A stretch of 64,000 nucleotides of DNA, from the NCBI GenBank assembly GCA_003118195.1, contig BEXV01000155.1:6025-70024 (forward strand), read 5' to 3'. The translations under genes and the position numbers were made by a program. Positions 46,401 through 60,100 of the stretch are shown piece after piece (the stretch's first letter is position 1; every line of letters starts with the position of its first letter). The stretch is from Hemicentrotus pulcherrimus (Eukaryota > Echinodermata > Echinoidea > Camarodonta > Strongylocentrotidae). The notes beneath the pieces were generated by a model. It was given only the letters and a program-made list of their open reading frames with translations. It was not told the origin of the DNA and did no database searches.

Positions 46401-48158
46401 ACGAGTGCAGCTTACCTTGTGCCTACGGAGCTGTGCTTTGAGGGTCTCAGGATCACTACCGATTGACTTGTCTTGATCTAGTTGGGCTTGTGAGTCCGTC
46501 AGCCAACCAAACAGCTTGCCATACTGTTCATCAAACTAAAAAGAGAAAAGAGATGAGAGAAATCAATGTTAAAACTTTACTTTTTCTGCACCATCAGCTC
46601 ACAACCATGACAATTAAAAATACATAACATTACTTTAAACATATGTAATTCAGTGTAAGAGTTGGCATAAACTATCTTCTAGGGGAATAAAAGATTTTGC
46701 ATATTTCTGTTTCAAGAATAACAACTAGATATTCTCAGTCTATTCATTCATGTACATGTGCATGTACTGTACATGAACATTACCATCATTCAGCATGATT
46801 ATTACCCTGGATTTACATGTTGTATTCATAACATGGTACTCATTACAAGAATTCCTTCCTCCCAGGTACCACATTTACTTCACCTGGGTCGAGAGTGGTA
46901 GATGTAAATTAATGTCTTGCCAAGGGCAGGGATTAAAACCATACACCATGTGTATAGTCTAGGAGACCATAACACCTGTAAGACATTTATGATCATTCCA
47001 GACATTCTTGATCACAAATATCACTGTCTTTGCTCCATGAGATTCCTTCATCCGATTTCTCACCTGTTTGGCACGCTTGAAGCCAGAGTCCAGCTGCCTG
47101 GTTCTGTCGTTGCATCGTGATTGGACCTTCTCCCATCTGTTCTGGACGCTGATCAGAAGATTCTTGATGAGGATGACATCCTGCTTCTGACTGAAGTACT
47201 TGAGCTGGGTGCCGGCCCGGTCCAGATCGCGCATGATCTCCTTGTGGGCTTGGATGTCCATCAAGAAGTCCTGGGCAAAAGAAGAGTAGTTTAGCGGTGA
47301 AGATGGTGTTCATAGACAAGGAAAGTGGTCTTAATAGGCAGGTTGTAATTGCATGTACATTTACATGTACACATGTATGTGCATTGTACAGGTTCCTTTC
47401 AAACAACAGGTTGTATCTATAAAGGAAACTTAGAAGTATGTAGTTTTCAGAATTATTTGGAGGATTTCCTACCACAGATTAAAGAGAATTCAGTTTATTT
47501 GTGAGAAAGCAGATCTCTTAGGTCATTGGGTTATATGCTCATAACAGGTCTGAAAACCAATAACTTATTAACACATCAGGGGACTTGGCAGATGGTGTGA
47601 TATCTCCCACAGACACTTATAACAATCTTTTAAATAAGTCTGCATTTCAGTTTCTGAAAGCAACTGCCAACTTTTGAAGGACATTCTGCGTCATATAAAC
47701 TTTTCTTGGCAGTGTTTCTCTTGCTTAGGTACCTTGTGTTCAGTGATCTGTTGGTTGATGGTTTCCAGGACAGTACTGGGTGGTTTGCTGCTGTTCATGG
47801 TTTTCTCAGCAGTAGTCAGCCAGGAGATGAAGGCCTGCAGGGCATCATGGAAGTTCTGGGCTTGGGTCAGAGCATCCTCTAACTTACGCTGTGGGGTTGG
47901 TAGATGAGAATGGAGGATTCATTTTGTAGAAAGCATTTCCATGTGTAACAAGCAAGGATGATTTGAAAATAGCATCCTGTCCGTCATTTGATCTTAATCA
48001 TTCTCTTTCTCTGGTTCTATATGACTCTGGCACTGTCTGTCTGTCTGTCTGTCTTTGACCGTCTCTTTCTGCCCCTCTTCACTGTCTCTTAATTTAGTGT
48101 CTCTCTTTCTCTCTTCCAGTCTCTCTGTCTCTATGTCATGTTTCATTTTCTCATGCAT

Positions 48159-48192
<34 letters not shown>

Positions 48193-51100
48193 CTTCTATC
48201 CGACTCTCTTGCTCTATGTTTACATTGATTTTTTCCATCTCAGCATCTCTGTACGTGTATCTCTTTCCCCCTCTGTCTAAAAATATCTTCATCCATTAAA
48301 CAATTTTTTGTTCAAGTACCTTTCTGTCGGCTGACTTCTGATTGGCAGCATCCCACTGGGCCTGCAAGGTCTTGAGGGTGTGGCCTACCCCGCCCTCTCT
48401 ATCGGCCTCCGGTCCTGACTGGCGTTTCAGCTGCTGACCGGCCTGCATCAGAGAGTCAAAGGCCAGCTTCTCACGATCCATATGCTTCCTCAGGTCCTAA
48501 AAGCAAGATCAATTTTGATGGAAACATTTTAGAATTTACAGAATAGAGAAATATTCTTCTTTATAACCACTGATCAAACTGTTCAGTAGCAGATATTGAA
48601 AAGGACAGTCAATCCATCTCTCATGAGTTAGATTGTTATAACACTGATGTTGCATTGCATTGCACACACATGTACAGGATATATTAGACATGTACATGTA
48701 TCTACACATGTTGTATGTTTGTATTCAGTGTGTATTCAGCACTGTCAAGTTACAAAATACAATTACTAATTTGTATTCATTTATAGTACAAAGATTTGAC
48801 AAATTGCGAAAAGCCGACAATATATTCTTTTGTCTCATCAGAAATCTCCTACAAGAGGCTATACTATTTACTGGTATAATATAATTTTATTCTACATCTC
48901 AGGTCTTGATTGGGTTATATGAAAATGAATTTCAGGGTGGATTAAGGTAAGACATTTCTTACATTGTGTCTGTCAAGTTGTTCCCTAGCAGTCTCAGGCA
49001 AGCCTCCTACAGGCTGGCTGGATGAGAGCTGTCCGTTGATGTCATGGAGCCAGCGAAGGAGACGGGTCGCCTCCTCAGCAAAGTTTTTGGTCTGAAATAA
49101 ATAATTGATTGATTAAATTAAAATGTACGGTAAGCTTTGTAAAAAAGGACCATCTAATAAGTTGATCATCATTATTATCTACCTTCAAACAACCAACTCC
49201 TTTCTTCACCAATGAAGTATCAACATTCTCTATATATTATCACCATATCATTGTCAATATAAGTTTTAGATGAGACATTGCTTCAAGTTAAGACAAACAT
49301 CTACATGTTAAAACTATGTTCATCATCACTATCACCATCATAGCCATCATCATCGTCATCATCATCATCGTCATCATCACCATCATTATCACCATCATCA
49401 TCATCATCATCATCACCACTACCACCATCACCACAATCATCATCATTACATCCTTCAAACGGCTTTCTCATTACCTCTCCAAGGGCTCCCTCTAGCTCCC
49501 TCTGCCTGCCGTCACTCATCCTGTTGAGGTTGGCCCACTTGTTGTTGACCTCGTCCAGCTTGCTGCGGACCACGTTGGCAACCTGCCTGTTGTCGGCAGA
49601 AGCTACAAAGTTTTGGCCGGCCTGGTTGACAGACTTCACGCTGGATTCGTGAGCCATGATGTCATTTTGGAGCACCTAGTAAGAGGAAGATTTACATGCA
49701 TGAGTAAATAATACAGATAAACAATGCTCCTCACATGTATAGATTGGGAACTCCCAAATCTAGAGAGACAACACAAATTTATCACTCTTGTTTAAGGAGC
49801 TTATCAAAATGCGGTAGCATGAATAGACTCATCTGGAATGTCAAAGGCTGGGTAGTTGGTGATGACCATAAACCATATGTTCAGTTCAGTTCAGTTCATT
49901 CAAACCACACAAAACATGATATAATCATTAATGTGACATATCTGAATCACACTGAAGGTAATACTTAGCCTTATCAAAGTAAAGATATTTACCAGCTTCA
50001 TGCCCTGATGATATTGTTTAAACTTTTCAACAGTTACACGTTTTGACTTTCTGTCTTTTCGTACCCTTACTTTTTGCAAAGCCACCTCATGATCATACCT
50101 TCGCCTCTTTTCACTCCTCATATATTTTTAATTCTTTATGGTCATACAGGTGTACATGGTACTGTATGTTGCACCATAGAAGAATTTCCATTAATATAGA
50201 ATGGCAACCACTTTCCATTAGGACAGGCCCTGAATAAGACTTTTCACTCACCTTGTGCTTAGCTAGTTCGATCTCTGCACCCTTGGTATCTCCCATCACT
50301 GGTCTCTGTTCGCTCAAGGCCTTATCAGTTCGGTTCATCCAGTTCAGGAGTTCATCCAGAGAGCTATCAAGCTGACCAAGGGCCAAGAATCCTGCCTCAA
50401 GTTTGTGCTGAAATACAAGAATAGAATAACTTTCATTTAACTGGGAATGTGTAAAGCATGAAGTGAGATGCACAGCTTCTCAAATCACTACACTAGACTA
50501 TTCAATTCCTTTATGGAGATTAAATAGTGCAAGCACATATACAAATACATATGTATGTGAAATGCTTTCCACGGTACAAGCATAATGTATAGGGATTTTC
50601 TCAATCCCTATACTTTTTGTTCTTTAATTATAATTGCTGTCTTCTTTCACCTCTTTTCATTTCATACTTGAAGGCATTTTACCTACTTTTCTGAAAGCCA
50701 AGTCGATCTTACTTATTCATGATACTTCATGTTAGGTGGAGTAAGTGAAAGAATCCTACAAAAATGTATGTGGAATGTAAATAACATTTGTTTTCAGCTC
50801 AAGGACAAATAAACATTATTCATGGAAGGTAGTGATTGGTAACTTTAGTTCTAATGATTAAAGTTTAGAGTGAAAAGAAGGACATCTTTACCTGTCTGTC
50901 AAAGGTCTTATCCTGGAGGTTATTCCAGCGTCTGTTCATGTCACTCATAGGAGCTTGGACCAGCTCCTGGTTCTCAGGAGTACACTTGGTGAGGAGACGG
51001 CTTCCGAGCTGGTTAACAGTCTCAAGCTCAAGGTTGTTGCGACCGAGTTCCTTCTTAAAGGCCTGGAGGCAGCAGCAAAGATAATCAATTCATAATTGTC

Positions 51101-54100
51101 ATTACATGTAGATGTCTTATGACCCTTTGTGGAACACAATCATCACATACCAAAACATTCCCAGACAGTGTGATTTTCAGTGTCGTTGTATCTACACATT
51201 GAAGAGCACTATCATGCTTATACGTGTTTTCTATCAAATAATAATATGAAACACAAAAAGCTGAGTGCAGGTCATTACACTAAAAAATATTAAGTCATAA
51301 CAGCCAACCCACATAAAATATGGTATTCATAAATAGGTGGTCTTTCTATACAGGTGGTCACTAGAGCAGGTTTGACTATCGTCAAACACATATTCCTGTG
51401 TGTACATAGAGGTCTTCTACCTCCATGACTCAAGACATGTTTCTGTACTTACATTGAGGTTGTCCAGCTGCCTCCTGACCGTCTGTGGATCCGATCCCAC
51501 AGCTGGCATCCTATCCACCTGTTCCTCTGCTTTGGTCATGTAGTCGTTCATCCTGTCCAAGCCGTCCTGGAACGCTTGAGCTGCTTCATCGGCATCGTCC
51601 AGCTTCTGGTTACGATCCTTGAAGGCATCATTGAGGTTCTCCCAGGAGTTGTTGAGTTCATCCACATTCTTCTGGACCTCAGGTTTGTTGGAGTCACTGC
51701 AATGGGTCATCAGGTCCTGGCCGAGATGCTTGGTCATGTCCACATCCTGCTTGACTGCGTCAATGTCCTCCTTGATGGCTTGGAGGATATCCTGATTAAA
51801 GAGGGGGAAATTCCACCAAATTTAGAAAGCATGCTTTACATTTAGCTTGGATATCAAATTTGAAGTCCTACTCTTAGTCTAAAATACATGTATGTACAAT
51901 ATCATTCTGATTCATAACTACTATCATCATTGTACAAGATCAGACATTTGTACTTCATAAATGCAAAGTATTCTTTCCGATCCTATAGCCTCTATGAAGA
52001 CAATATAATTAAGCCTGTTCTCACTGCTAATAACATACCTGTTGCTCCTTGATGGCTGGAATCTCAACTGCAGGTGGTTCCTGGCTCTTGATCTGATCTT
52101 GAAGATCTTTGATGGTGCCAGACGTACCATTCATCTCCTCCCAGAAGGATTCAGCAGAGTGCAGGGCTTCCTGTAGATCTGCAGAGCGATTGTTGGCAGT
52201 GGCCGTGATGTCGTCCCACTTGTTGCTCATCTGGTCGAGCTTGTCTTTCAGATCTAAAACAAAAGAGCAACCATGAAATCATGAAAAAGTTAAAAATCTC
52301 AACAGTGACCATTTATATACTTTCTGAACATACACTGTACGACATAAACTTTTAATTTTTTGAAACACAAATCCTTAGCACTACAGGTTTGCATATTTTT
52401 GCAGTACTACTGTATGAAGGCCTACATTTAATCATGTGCACATTAAATGGCGCTTCTTCAATTCAAGTTACTAAAATATTAAGTTCTTTCTATTTAATAT
52501 AGTATATGTTATTTTAAGCAACTGACAAAAAGTCATATAAGAACCATTTATCTCAACTGTAGCATGAAGAAATATTTTGTACAATATCATGCTGTAACAG
52601 AATCAAATCACACCTGACACAACACTGCACTATTGCTGCACTGCTCTTTTAAATTGTTTCTTTTTGCTGAAATGGCTGTTGCTTACAACTTGTGACATTT
52701 TCTGGCTCATAATGACTGTACACATCTAATTCATACAATAACCAATATAAATAAAGATAGTCATAGCAGTAGAAATGTCAATTTTACCTCTGACATGTGG
52801 GTCACTTGGAGATGATGCTTCGATCATCTCATTACCAGCCTTACGCATCACATCTACAACATCCATCTGACTATCAATGTTATCTCTCAGGGCCTGCAGA
52901 AAAGAGAAACAAATAAAGATTGTATTCACTGAAGTTGATTAGATGACTTCCAATACCGCAAGCTGTTTGTTGGTGTTGTGTTAAACCACACGTGCTTGTA
53001 AAATATACTTTCTCAAATGTTACATAATCTCATTATCATGGCTCTCATTCATTTTCTTTCTTCATCTATTCATGACATGATTAATTTACAATGCAATGTG
53101 ATCCTGAACTGTATAACTTCGAAAATAATCTGAGTAAAATCATTTTTAGTAAATCTCTCTATTCCTCTCATAATTAAATCTTAAAAGACATTGAAAAAAT
53201 CTCAATTAACAAGACAATATTTATGAATATGATATAAACTCATATATTTCAAGGTGAAGTTTACAAACTCACCTGCAGTTTTTTCATCTGTTTCCTAAGA
53301 TGATCCGGATCGGCAGAGATCGGTTCTGGTCTACTTAGCTTCTCAGCAGTGATGTTCAGCTGCTCAAGGGTAGAGTCAAGGTCTTCAACGAACTGAATTA
53401 GGCAAGACAAAAGAGAAAGTATAAAATGGAATAAATTCTTGTGACTATACATTTTAAGTACAGTGAAACGTGTACACAAGTACAGAGATTGGCTCTGGTA
53501 GGCTTCACTTCTCATCTGTGATTTTCAGCTGCTCCAGGGTAGCATTGAAGTCAACAACCAACTGCAAATATAACATGGACATTACAACAATAGTAAAAAC
53601 AAACGTTACTCACGGAGCTTGTCCTCTGGAGCAGATCAAACATCTTCTCTCCCCTCTTGTTGACATCCTCCTTGACGTTCTCATAGCGACGGTTGTCATC
53701 GTCTGCCTTGGCCTGGACGCCCTGCGCTCCTGCACCGGGACTGAGCTTGGCCAGCTCTGGAGCAATGCGGTTCAGCTTGTTCACGTGCTGCTGCTTCTCA
53801 GCTACAGTTTGCTTCATGAACTGAGAGTAGAATTAATGAGATTAATGAATGAAAAAACAAAGTTTTCCAAATAGTAAAAACTATGGGATATTAAAAACAT
53901 GGTATATCATTCATGAGTTATCAAGATTTTAGGTCTGCCTATTGAAAATTGTAAATTTTGAAATCTAATATGAAAGTTAGATATAGACTAGACTCTGGTG
54001 ACTCTCTTCTTCATTTTCAATTTACAAGTGTACATGAACAGTATATTAGGAACTTTCATATTCTTTTACAGTTGAACATACATGTACATGTACGAATACA

Positions 54101-57100
54101 AAGTTTGGAATTCATGAAATAATTGCAGCAAATTCTTTTAAACTTCAATCAAGATTATGTCATTTAAAAAAAAACATTACCCATACTTTAAAGACTCCGC
54201 TGACAAATGGAATTCAAGTACATGTACATGTACATGTACATACAGTTCTGTAGATTAGATTCAATACAGGTACATGCAGACTGTATTTGTACAGTGCTTG
54301 GGAAATAGAAATTTAACCAATATCATTATCAACAAGATGTCAAATTCCTAGGTAAGAGGTCACTCACCCTGTTATTGTCCACCTCTCTCCTGATCTCCTC
54401 TGCATCCAGTCCAGGAGGTTTGAGGTTCTTCAGGTCTCCTTCGACCTCATCCAACCACTTGGTCAGCTCCTCATGGGACTCATTAAACTGCAGGGTCTGT
54501 GGCAAGGCTTCTTCTAGGACCTCCACACGGTCAGCACTCCTAGCTGAGAGGTCATCAAACCTCTGCTTGAGGTCGTTGGCCTGGGATTCAAGACGGGCGC
54601 GCTGGCGTGGGTCAGAGGTCTGCTCGATGAGCGCTTCCGCCGCACCAAGGGTGTCCTGGACTCGGCTCTGCTTGCCAGTGATTTCCCTGTCAATGGCCTG
54701 GAGTAAACAAGATAAAGTAAGCTTTTAGCATCCTGCACCTATATCTAAACTGTCATCGGCAACAACTTACATGTAAAATCTAAAAATTCAGGGACTTAGT
54801 TACCCATTGTTGCAAAATGGTACACGTATGATCAAGACAGGTACACAATAAATTGGCAAATAAAATTATTTCAAACAAAAATTAAGGACAAATTAATTGT
54901 GAAACATTATCAGGACATCAATTCTGAGTTCATCAAATGCATATAGGAAATCCCGTCATTTTCAAGATCCACCATAATACAACACATCACATAGTATTTC
55001 CTGTTCTGTAGCTTACCTTTGCTTTTTTGAGTTGATCCCTAACACCATCGGGTTCTAAACTGATGGTTTCCCTTGCCTGGTTCTGTTGCTGTCTGTCTGT
55101 TTCATCCAGCCATTTCAGAAGTCCATCCATGCTCTGTTGAACCTGCATGTAGAGAAAGTAATAAGGAATTGAAGAAAGGACCATTCCACAAGTGATATAT
55201 CTCTGGCTTTAATAGAGCTTGATTACTCATTGATTTTGTTAGCCTCTCTCATTTCTCTTACTCTCTATTTTTTTTCTCCTGTAAATTGTGAAAATTATCA
55301 AATTCTGTGTTCTAAATCATCAGCCCAACAAGTATTTTAATGTGCATTTTATGGAACTACACTCCTTCATTTCATTCAAGTTTGTTTGTAATCATACTTG
55401 TGTTTAAAATACAGAGAAACAATGTTTACTATGAATTTGACACTGAACTTGAAATTCAAGAGTTGAAACTATATCTGAAAATTAAAGATTGCAAATTTGA
55501 AACTTGAATTTTTTTTTTTTAACAGAAATGAAATTCAGAAGTTTGAAAGTTAGAGTGTGAACTTGAAAACTGAAATGAAATTGAAACTGAATTTTAAAGT
55601 TTTAATCTGAAATTTAAAAATAGAAAATAAATTTCTATTTCAATTTCAATTCCTGAGAAAATGACCTTTGACATGACCTCACCTTCTGAGCACCATCTAG
55701 AGCAGCACTGAGCTTGTACTCAATGTCCTTAGTTCTTGAAGCAAGCTCGTTGAAGCGTTGGTTGTCATCGTTGAGTTGCTGTCTGATCTCAGCGGCTCCC
55801 TGGCCTGGGCTGAGCTCGATGAGGCGGGTACCCTTCTCGTTGAGCTCCTGTAGGATGGGGCGATGGCGATCGATCTCATCTTGCAGTTTCTGGAGGGTGT
55901 CAAGGAGAAGGCAAACAATTCAAGTAAGCAATAGAATGGATGATGAGGGAAATGGAGTAGGAAATAATCAAAAGACACATTGTCAAACATATACAAGTTG
56001 GTTCACTTTACTTGATGATTTAAAGGTACTAAATGTTCTTGGCATTTTGACAAGGTTGTGAAAGTCAATGGATTGTTAAGTACATGTACATGTAGGTTAC
56101 CTTTAAAAGATAATGCAAAAAGACGTAAGTTTGAAGTACAGTCCTTGTAATTTTGTCCATGTTTATTTCAGGAAAATATTGGTGTTCATCTTTTATAAGT
56201 TTAGCAAAGTTCTATGTGTACTACAGTACGAGAAATGAATATGGTAAAAAACAATGGATGAATTTCAAAGGAAAGTCAGGAGATCACTAAAGCCTTCTGG
56301 AATGGTTTTATGATTCATACCTCTTGGACTGCCTTCTGTGTCTCCACGCTAGCTGAGGGGTCAAAGTTCCTCAGATCCTGCTCAGCCTTCTTCAGCCAAT
56401 CAGCAAACTCACTCTGTAGGCGGTTGAACTCGTTGGCCAATGGGACAGCCTGTTGTAGTTGGCTCAGCTGGTCTTCGCTCTTCTGGAAGATGTTGTCATA
56501 GCGATTCTGGATGTGATCCAGTTTCTGCTGTACATCGCTGACCTCTTTGCCTATACCGGTAGGTAAAGAAATGGAATGCTTTAAAACAGTGTTTGGACTC
56601 ATCTTTGATTGTTTCTGAGAAGAGTATCAGATTTCAATTTAACCCACTCATTACTATATTCTCTCAATCCTATACACAGTAGGTTTAATACAGGAACCAC
56701 CTGGTTTTGGTAGGAATTGGATTGAAAGCAATTTGCATAACAGAAAATTTGTTAAAGCTGTCACATATCACAAAAAACCATACTATCATACATGTATATG
56801 TACATTTACCAGGATGTACATGGTATGCATAAAAACTATTTAAATAGAAATGTCTGGAAGCTTTACACATATGGAAGGGACCTCTTCATGGTTGTACTTC
56901 TTGGAGCAAAACAAAAAATCATTTCATTATCTAGAGTACGTACATAATGTAAGTATGCATTTCAATGCTGGATTCAAAATAAGAGACAAAATGGGTCTGG
57001 ATAATGCCAACAGGTTTGTGCAATAATAAACCAATGTACATGTACTTCTGCATTTAAAGTAATATGCAGTTAAAAAAATACAGTATTGTTCAATAATATT

Positions 57101-60100
57101 CTATACATTTTTTAAACATATCTCACCAGTGCATTGCCTGAGTAGATCTTGTCCATCCGATAGTACTTTCCTGATTTGCGGTTGACGATCAAGCACAGAC
57201 GCGTGTAATACCTGCAGACCCAAGAAGGACAAAATATTGTGTTACAATGCAATCAGTGAATAAGAACTTCTTTCTATGTACATTTGAAAATGCAGTTTCC
57301 TTGATTATTCTGCATGTACATGTACATCAGTGCACCCAAAGAAAGGCTTCATATTCCCACCTGTACATGTATCTCTGTATTTACTTTTTCATTCACATGT
57401 AGGATGATAAAAATACAAGTTACAAACATAATACAAACAAAACCACAGCAAAGATGAAATAGTATCTGCTCCGCATGTTTTACAGAGATGCAAATGCTTT
57501 GAAAATGTTCAATTGGAATGGCTAGCTGGAATAGATTTATCACAAAACAAAATTATCAAAGTATAGATTATAAAAGATCTTGCAAATTTATGCATCAGAT
57601 AGTCATGCAAATATTTAGTAATGTAACATTAAATATAGATATTAGAGAATACAGACACTGCATACTTTCTTAAAATTGTAGTTTCATGGAATCATTCTAC
57701 AAAGGAAATTCAAATTTAAGTACATGTACATGTAGCATGCAAATGGAAATCATGAAATATCTATAGTAATGCATGCTCCTACACTGCAAAGATAAAAAAT
57801 GACTATTTAAAAATGATTTCACAAACATTCATGCACATGCTAGAAAACACAGATGAAATGCATAATGACCTAATGAATGGATTGGTAATAAAATATGATC
57901 ATTCACTATCAATATCTACTGAATATTCTAGATGATCATGTTCGCATATGAATACCAGTTATACATGTAATGTATGTTCATCTATTAATGAAATGCAGTA
58001 CACCGGAGCATCAAAATATATTTGTACATGAAAACTAGACCTATGAATATGAGGGGGAAAAAATCACTTCTAAATGAACAAGTAGATGAAATGCTTTAAC
58101 AGATTATGATTACAAAATTATGATAAATAAAATTATGATTATAAAAATTATGATCAAATGTGATATGCACAAAATCATGTAGTTAGACTACTATTACATG
58201 TACATGTATGGGGGGAAAAAAAAACAATCATTGTAAAAATGATCTATTGAAATATATTGTATATATCAGGTGTTTACATCTACATGTACAAGTACTAGAA
58301 AATTGCACATATACATACAGCACACAAGTATATGTGTATGTGTTAATAGAGGCATGGGATATGCAATGAGTTAGACATTTGAACAGCAAAGCTGCACATG
58401 AAAAGAAGACAATCTTCTTCACTACCTCCACCAATGAGTATAAAACAATAGAAGGAAGCCAGGCCTAAGATGAGCCACTGGAGAAGGGAAAAGGGCCTTT
58501 AATGAATCCAGATATATAAGAAAGATATGTGTAGCTTCCAATGAACCAAACAAAGAGAGAGAGAAATTCAGTTGAACACCATGAGTAACCAGAGTACTAA
58601 ACCAGTAGTTAGATGATGGCTCAAGTAAAGTAGGTTCCCAGAAAAGAACAGGATGAGAGTTTGGGATTGGAATGAGTACCGTCTGGTTATCCAACTGCTT
58701 CTCGACGACTTCTGGATGGATAGATATCGGCTGCGGCCTGCCCAGCTTGCGCTCCATGTCCGTCAACCACCTCAAGAGGGCAGCCTCATCCTCACCGAAC
58801 ACCTGACTTGTGGCCAGGGCTCGGTTGAGGTCGACCTTCTTCAGGTGTGTCTTGTCGCGGATGTTGTCGTAACGGTCCTGGACAGCATCGAGTCGAGTCT
58901 GGAGCGAGTCACGCTCTGACGGAGACACCATTCGCTGCAGTTTTCGCCCTGCCGACATGGTTTCTCTAACGTCTGGGCCGTGGTTTTGGACATCCCTTTC
59001 CATGGCCTAATTCGGTGTTTGTATCATAGTGGAGGGGTGCGAATTGTTAGTGGGTTTCTTTCGAGGAGGAATTGTGTGTTTAGTGAGGATTGCCGAGAAT
59101 AGTTTCTTGAGAGGTACAACGTATACACAATACAGCAAGGAATTAAGTGCTATACTGGCACATTGCACAACACATTTGACATGTAGGTAAACAAAGAGAG
59201 GAAAGTCAACATATTGTAGCAGAGTGCATGAGATAATACATGTACCTACATTGTTCTGCAATGGTTATTACCATCACAAGGTGGTTCACAAGGGGTATCG
59301 ACATGTAACAGCGACAGGTTTCCATTTTTATTGTACAAGGGTTGAATGTTGTTTGAAAAAGTCTTAAGATCAGTAACAGGCCATTATTCATTCCCACCCA
59401 AAATTATTTATAAAAACATCACTCATAAAATGGATTCAAAAAGGTTTTTAAAATATGGCTCATACTGCAGCAGAGTGTATCTAAGAACCATGGAGCCCTC
59501 AAGCAAGGCCTGGAGCCGGGCCACAATGGACTTTACACTTTGCACACATGTACATCTGTTCATATTCCTTCCATGTTCAAATTTTCCTTGTTTGATTTTT
59601 TGTTTGTGGAACACCCTGGGTATCCCTACACAGAATTTCATTAGTATGACCACGTCCTCGTGTAAGGAGATAGACGATAGGCATCAGGACGATTGATAAA
59701 TATTATGGGGCAAAAAACAAAGGGGAAATGGGTTGAACCACCAGCCATAGACTTTACTTATTGAGTAGACGTCTGTACAGGTCTTGTTAACGTTTCATCT
59801 CATTTGAAAACAAACACAATTTATTTGGTGTGATTGGTGTGAGTCATGGGGTCTCATGCATATACAGGGATAAGATATGCTCATTTGATTCAGACATGTA
59901 CATGTATGATACAGAGTAACTACATGTGTAAATCATAAGATATGTTCATTCAATCATGCAAACACAATTCAAATGATTTGATACAAGCAAAGTTTTTGTT
60001 TTGTTTTTTGTACACTGATATTTTTTCTTGCATACATGTAAAAAGAAATTTTCTCTTTACATTTCAAATAATAACAATACAATAATGATGCAAAGAATAA

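Noticed and set aside
49301..49474. Asp-rich extension after spectraplakin exon 19
   Set aside because: It follows a good donor (GAGAG|GTAATG) and is coded by an ATC microsatellite.
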